Both the position numbers and the translations under genes were made by a program. Source: Clostridia bacterium (GTDB lineage: Bacteria; Bacillota; Clostridia; UMGS1883). From it: a DNA stretch of 25,930 bases. This document shows positions 22,879 to 25,930 of the stretch, one piece after another; the stretch's first letter is position 1; the number at the start of each line of letters is the position of its first letter. The stretch covers positions 1 through 25,930 of the forward strand of contig JAJQCX010000079.1 in NCBI GenBank assembly GCA_021202495.1. Reading direction: 5' to 3'. Below the pieces are notes generated by a model that was given only the letters and a program-made list of their open reading frames with translations, searched no databases and was not told the DNA's origin.

Positions 22879-24759
22879 TCAATTTACTTTGAGAGATTCC
22901 AAAACCGAGACAAATTCTTCGTTTTCGCCGCTGTTGTAGTAGAATGCGTCCTGCATGAGCATAAATTGAAATACCTTGCCGTTCATTATGAGCAGGGCAC
23001 ACGTCACATAGCTGCGACTGCCGCTCTCAGTGCCGTCCATGTAATAAATCCATGTGTAATAGCTCTTTCCGCCATATGTATAGAGCTGTGGTCTCTGAAC
23101 GCTTGTTCTGCCGTCGCCGCGGTTTTTGTAGACATATTCGGCATATTCCTTCGCGTCGGAGGCAGTGAGCCCGCTCGAATCGTTGACGGAGAAAGAGAAC
23201 ATATCATATGTGAGCTTATTCGTGTAAAAATTATAGTTGGATCCCGATGAGGTTTGCGTCCACGACGAGGGAACGGTAATGGAATAAGAGCCGGCAGTTG
23301 AAGTAAACGATGTGGTGCGGTCGACGCGGTTGCGCAAAATGGTGCCGGTGCTTTCGCTGTCAAGCTCCTCCGCCGTAAAGGACTTCATAATTTCCGAGGC
23401 AACGGTGCTTTGTCCGAGCGGCATATTGATGACAACGGTGTAGACATAATCGCCGAGCTCAAAGCAAATCTCCTGTGCCGCCTCGTCGCCGCCGGGCAGT
23501 CCTTTCGAGGAAACCGCGAAATAATACGCGTTTTTGCCGATATTTACATCCTTATATTCAAAAATATTTGTCACTGTGACATATTCGGGGTTTGCGTAAA
23601 GAGCGTTTACGCTTCTGTCCTCGGTCGCCATGGCAAGCGCTCCGCCCGTTTCGGAGAGGGAATAAACGGCGAATTGGAGCGAGGACACATCGTCCTCAAT
23701 ATAGGAGGAAAAATAGAGCGAATTTGTCGTATTGGTGTCGTACTGTGAAAGCGTCGCCGGAACCTTGAACGAAACCTTTAAATCGTCATCGGTGAAAAAA
23801 CGGTAGCCGTCCTCGTCCACGGTTGAAAGGTCGTATGTTGTCTCCGTGTCGCCAAACGAAAGCGAGAACGATTCGGAGAGGGCTGTGTAGGTCGGAATCG
23901 ACGCAGAGGACGCGTCAGTTATAAACACGACGTCATAGACCGTGCTGCCGTCTTCTATTTTATAGAGGTCGAAATAAACCTCCTTGCTGCGCGCCTTAAA
24001 ATGCATTGTATTGCGGCCGAGAGAATCGACGTCCTTTTCGGCGAGGGAAAGCGTGAGCGAGGAAAGGGACTCCTTTTGGCTGTTGTAGCGCTGTTCAAAA
24101 GTGGTGTCTTGGTCAACCTCGTAAATGCTTATGCATATGTATCCGCCGTCCTCATCGGAAAATTCGGTATACGTGCCGTCAAAATCGCGCTCGGACATGA
24201 AAAGCGAGGTGGGAGTATTCATCGACCAGCCGAAGTAGCTGTCGCCGATTCGCGGCATGTCGTTTATCGCGCTTATCGTGCTGCCCTCGCTCTCCTCTTC
24301 TTTTACAACCGTGACGGAGCTTGTCGCTTCATCCCAGCCCACAATTGCGCCGAAGGTTTCCGAGATGAAGCGCAGCGGCACCATCGTCACGCCGTTTGCG
24401 CTGAGCTCGGGCGCGACGGGCAGAGTTTCGGTGTGGGAATTGACCTTGGCTGTTGTGCTGCCAATCTGCAAAACGACCGAAACGTCGGGGTATTCAAGAT
24501 AAATTTCTTTCGTTTCGTCAACCCATGTGACTGTTGCTCCGAACGCCTCTGTTATGACGCGCAGCGGCACAAGCGTTGTGCCCTCGCCCGCAATGTAGGG
24601 CGTTTCAACCTCGACGGGCGAGCCGTTGATTGTGAGCGTGCTGTCTCCTATTTTAAACGAAATTTCAACTCCTTGAAATGCGTCGTCCTCCGCGAACACC
24701 GCCGAAGCGGACGAAAGCGCAAGAGTGAAAATTAAAAGTATCGATATAAGTTTTTTCAT
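22879..24759 (-). CDS. Secreted stalk-domain protein of unknown function (longer paralogue)
   Basis: A 626-residue exported protein. Signal peptide 1-23; two well-kept stalk repeats (about 31-90 and 94-152, each with VPLRxIxExFGAxVxW); then three beta-rich modules at about 165-305, 320-468 and 485-626. The second and third modules are homologous to the two modules of the next gene; the first has no counterpart there. The N-terminal third and the module order suggest one ancestral gene that was duplicated and then lost or gained a module. No catalytic motif is visible. The ATG has GAGAGGAAG upstream and lies 21 bases after the HtrA gene. A structural or binding role on the cell surface is the simplest guess. 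Confidence 0.85.
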   Translation of the reverse strand: MKKLISILLIFTLALSSASAVFAEDDAFQGVEISFKIGDSTLTINGSPVEVETPYIAGEGTTLVPLRVITEAFGATVTWVDETKEIYLEYPDVSVVLQIGSTTAKVNSHTETLPVAPELSANGVTMVPLRFISETFGAIVGWDEATSSVTVVKEEESEGSTISAINDMPRIGDSYFGWSMNTPTSLFMSERDFDGTYTEFSDEDGGYICISIYEVDQDTTFEQRYNSQKESLSSLTLSLAEKDVDSLGRNTMHFKARSKEVYFDLYKIEDGSTVYDVVFITDASSASIPTYTALSESFSLSFGDTETTYDLSTVDEDGYRFFTDDDLKVSFKVPATLSQYDTNTTNSLYFSSYIEDDVSSLQFAVYSLSETGGALAMATEDRSVNALYANPEYVTVTNIFEYKDVNIGKNAYYFAVSSKGLPGGDEAAQEICFELGDYVYTVVINMPLGQSTVASEIMKSFTAEELDSESTGTILRNRVDRTTSFTSTAGSYSITVPSSWTQTSSGSNYNFYTNKLTYDMFSFSVNDSSGLTASDAKEYAEYVYKNRGDGRTSVQRPQLYTYGGKSYYTWIYYMDGTESGSRSYVTCALLIMNGKVFQFMLMQDAFYYNSGENEEFVSVLESLKVN

Positions 24760-24780
24760 AAAAATCTTCCTCTCTTTGAA

Positions 24781-25914
24781 TTATTGATTTGTCGGCGTTA
24801 TGACAACCTCGGACGAAACGCCGCCGCGGGTATATGTGAATACCAAATCCCCGCCGGTATACGTTTTCTTTATCGCCTCGTTATAGTCGGCAATGCTGTG
24901 AACGGCAACGCCGTTGACGCAAGTGACAACGTCGCCGGCTGAAAGTGCGGAGCTTTGCGACGAGGTGACGGTGAGACCCTTTGTCGTCGGCAAGCCCTCC
25001 TTGCTCTCCCACGATTCGCTCATCGTAATCCCCGTTTCGGGGCGGAGAACCTTGCCGTAGGCTTCAAAATTTTTGAGCACATAGTTTATCGTGTCAACGG
25101 GGATTGAAAACGACATACCTTCAACCGTGCTTCCGACATACTTAATGGCGTTAATCCCCACCATCTCGCCGTCAAGATTTATCAAAGGCCCGCCGGAATT
25201 GCCGCCGTTTATCGCAACGTCCGACTGATTGTAGAGATAGTGCTCGTTGATGTTAATGCCTATCCCGCTCACAATGCCGCGCGAAGCCGTGTTCATGCTT
25301 GAAATGGAGGGCGGCGCGCCTATCGCAATGACTGTTTGCCCCACCGAAAGGCTGTCCTCCGCCGCAAAGGTTATCGGCGTGAGACCGAGCTTGTTAATCT
25401 TTATGACCGCCAAATCCGCCTCGGAATCGGAATAGAGGACTGACGCGGCATAGCTCTCCCCGCTGCCGAAAATGACTGTGATGTCCTGCATATCCTCAAC
25501 AACGTGGTTGTTGGTGAGAATTGTGCCGTTGGACTTGATGACGACGCCCGAGCCGTGAGCGTGGTTTTCGTTATAGTCCTGCGCCTCACGCGACATGTAG
25601 CTTGTCGTAACCGTGCCGACAATCGCGACGACGCTCTCGCCCGCCTTTGCAATCGCGTTCACGACCCGAGTTTCGTCGGAAAGCTGCATCACGCTCGCGG
25701 TGCGCGTTTCATCGTTCCACGAAACCTCACATCCCAAGCTCTCCCCCACAGCACGAAGCGGAACGTAGACGCTGCCGTCAATCAAGAGCCCGTTTGAAAT
25801 CTCCTGCCCGTTGACGATAACGCCCACATTTTCCTCCGCACAGACCGGAGACGCCAAAAGCATTGCCGCCGCAAGAAGCGCCGCCGTCCGCACGAGAGGT
25901 GTTTTTTTAAACAT
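24781..25914 (-). CDS. HtrA/DegP-like serine protease with N-terminal stalk domain
   Basis: A 377-residue exported protein. Signal peptide about 1-26, a single copper-amine-oxidase-N repeat (about 29-76, VPLRAVGESLGCEVSW), a trypsin-like domain with the full catalytic triad (His137 in TNNHVVED, Asp167 in SEADLAVI, Ser240 in GGNSGGPL) and a C-terminal PDZ domain (about 290-372). HtrA proteases degrade or fold misfolded envelope proteins; most Gram-positive members are anchored by a TM helix, while here the stalk module stands in that position. The start at 25914 has GGGAG at good distance; an ATG at 25929 overlaps that site and is less likely. It leads the operon; its promoter is beyond the right edge. 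Confidence 0.92.
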   Translation of the reverse strand: MFKKTPLVRTAALLAAAMLLASPVCAEENVGVIVNGQEISNGLLIDGSVYVPLRAVGESLGCEVSWNDETRTASVMQLSDETRVVNAIAKAGESVVAIVGTVTTSYMSREAQDYNENHAHGSGVVIKSNGTILTNNHVVEDMQDITVIFGSGESYAASVLYSDSEADLAVIKINKLGLTPITFAAEDSLSVGQTVIAIGAPPSISSMNTASRGIVSGIGININEHYLYNQSDVAINGGNSGGPLINLDGEMVGINAIKYVGSTVEGMSFSIPVDTINYVLKNFEAYGKVLRPETGITMSESWESKEGLPTTKGLTVTSSQSSALSAGDVVTCVNGVAVHSIADYNEAIKKTYTGGDLVFTYTRGGVSSEVVITPTNQ

Positions 25915-25930
25915 ATCCTTCACTCCCATA

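Noticed and set aside
24001..24735. Open frame of 244 codons on the plus strand
   Set aside because: It is wholly antisense to the signal peptide and stalk repeats of the 626-residue protein, has no recognisable motif or ribosome binding site, and reflects GC-rich codon use on the coding strand.

Overview
The window looks like chromosomal DNA from a spore-forming member of the Clostridia, probably a gut-type lineage; this is inference from gene content, not from a marker gene. The clues are a YpeB germination protein, a YtvI-type AI-2E family membrane protein, three SLH repeats on a secreted esterase, DUF4358, four secreted proteins with copper-amine-oxidase-N 'stalk' repeats, AGGAGG-type ribosome binding sites, and sigma-A promoters that nearly all have 17-base spacers. 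No tRNA, rRNA, CRISPR array, transposase or phage gene was seen, and no gap without a gene exceeds 300 bases.

Layout. 1-820 (+): tail of an unknown gene, a terminator hairpin, an 8-cysteine ferredoxin and an HxlR-type regulator. 821-3753 (-): a coupled operon of a MalY/PatB aminotransferase, a COG1237-like metallo-beta-lactamase-fold protein and a flavodoxin-ferredoxin (EFR1-type) protein, read from a TTGACA/TATGAT promoter. 3796-5361 (-): a VTC-domain protein overlapping a DUF4956 membrane protein. 5358-7059 (-): two overlapping RimK-like ATP-grasp genes. 7072-8497 (-): ypeB, divergent from the YtvI/AI-2E family gene (8658-9740, +). 9804-14373 (+): a large secreted metalloprotease with stalk and lectin modules, a small membrane protein, and a zinc-ribbon/coiled-coil/TM/RCC1 protein with seven blades. 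14388-16570: divergent greA (-) and a Na+/alanine-glycine symporter (+) from two near-consensus promoters. 16696-21323 (-): an extracellular O-acylation operon (SLH-SGNH esterase, DUF4358 lipoprotein, MBOAT acyltransferase, DHHW protein). 21340-25930 (-): a stalk-HtrA protease followed by two paralogous stalk proteins of unknown function; the promoter of this operon lies outside the window.

How the parts work together. Much of the right two thirds serves the cell envelope: surface polysaccharide acylation, envelope proteolysis, and stalk or SLH-anchored proteins. The left third is redox and small-molecule metabolism. The most notable items are the secreted HELGH metalloprotease, whose catalytic core resembles the lethal-factor/Pro-Pro endopeptidase group, the four-gene acylation operon, the modular pair of stalk paralogues beside HtrA, and three places where a terminator-like hairpin sits directly before the ribosome binding site of the next gene with no visible promoter.
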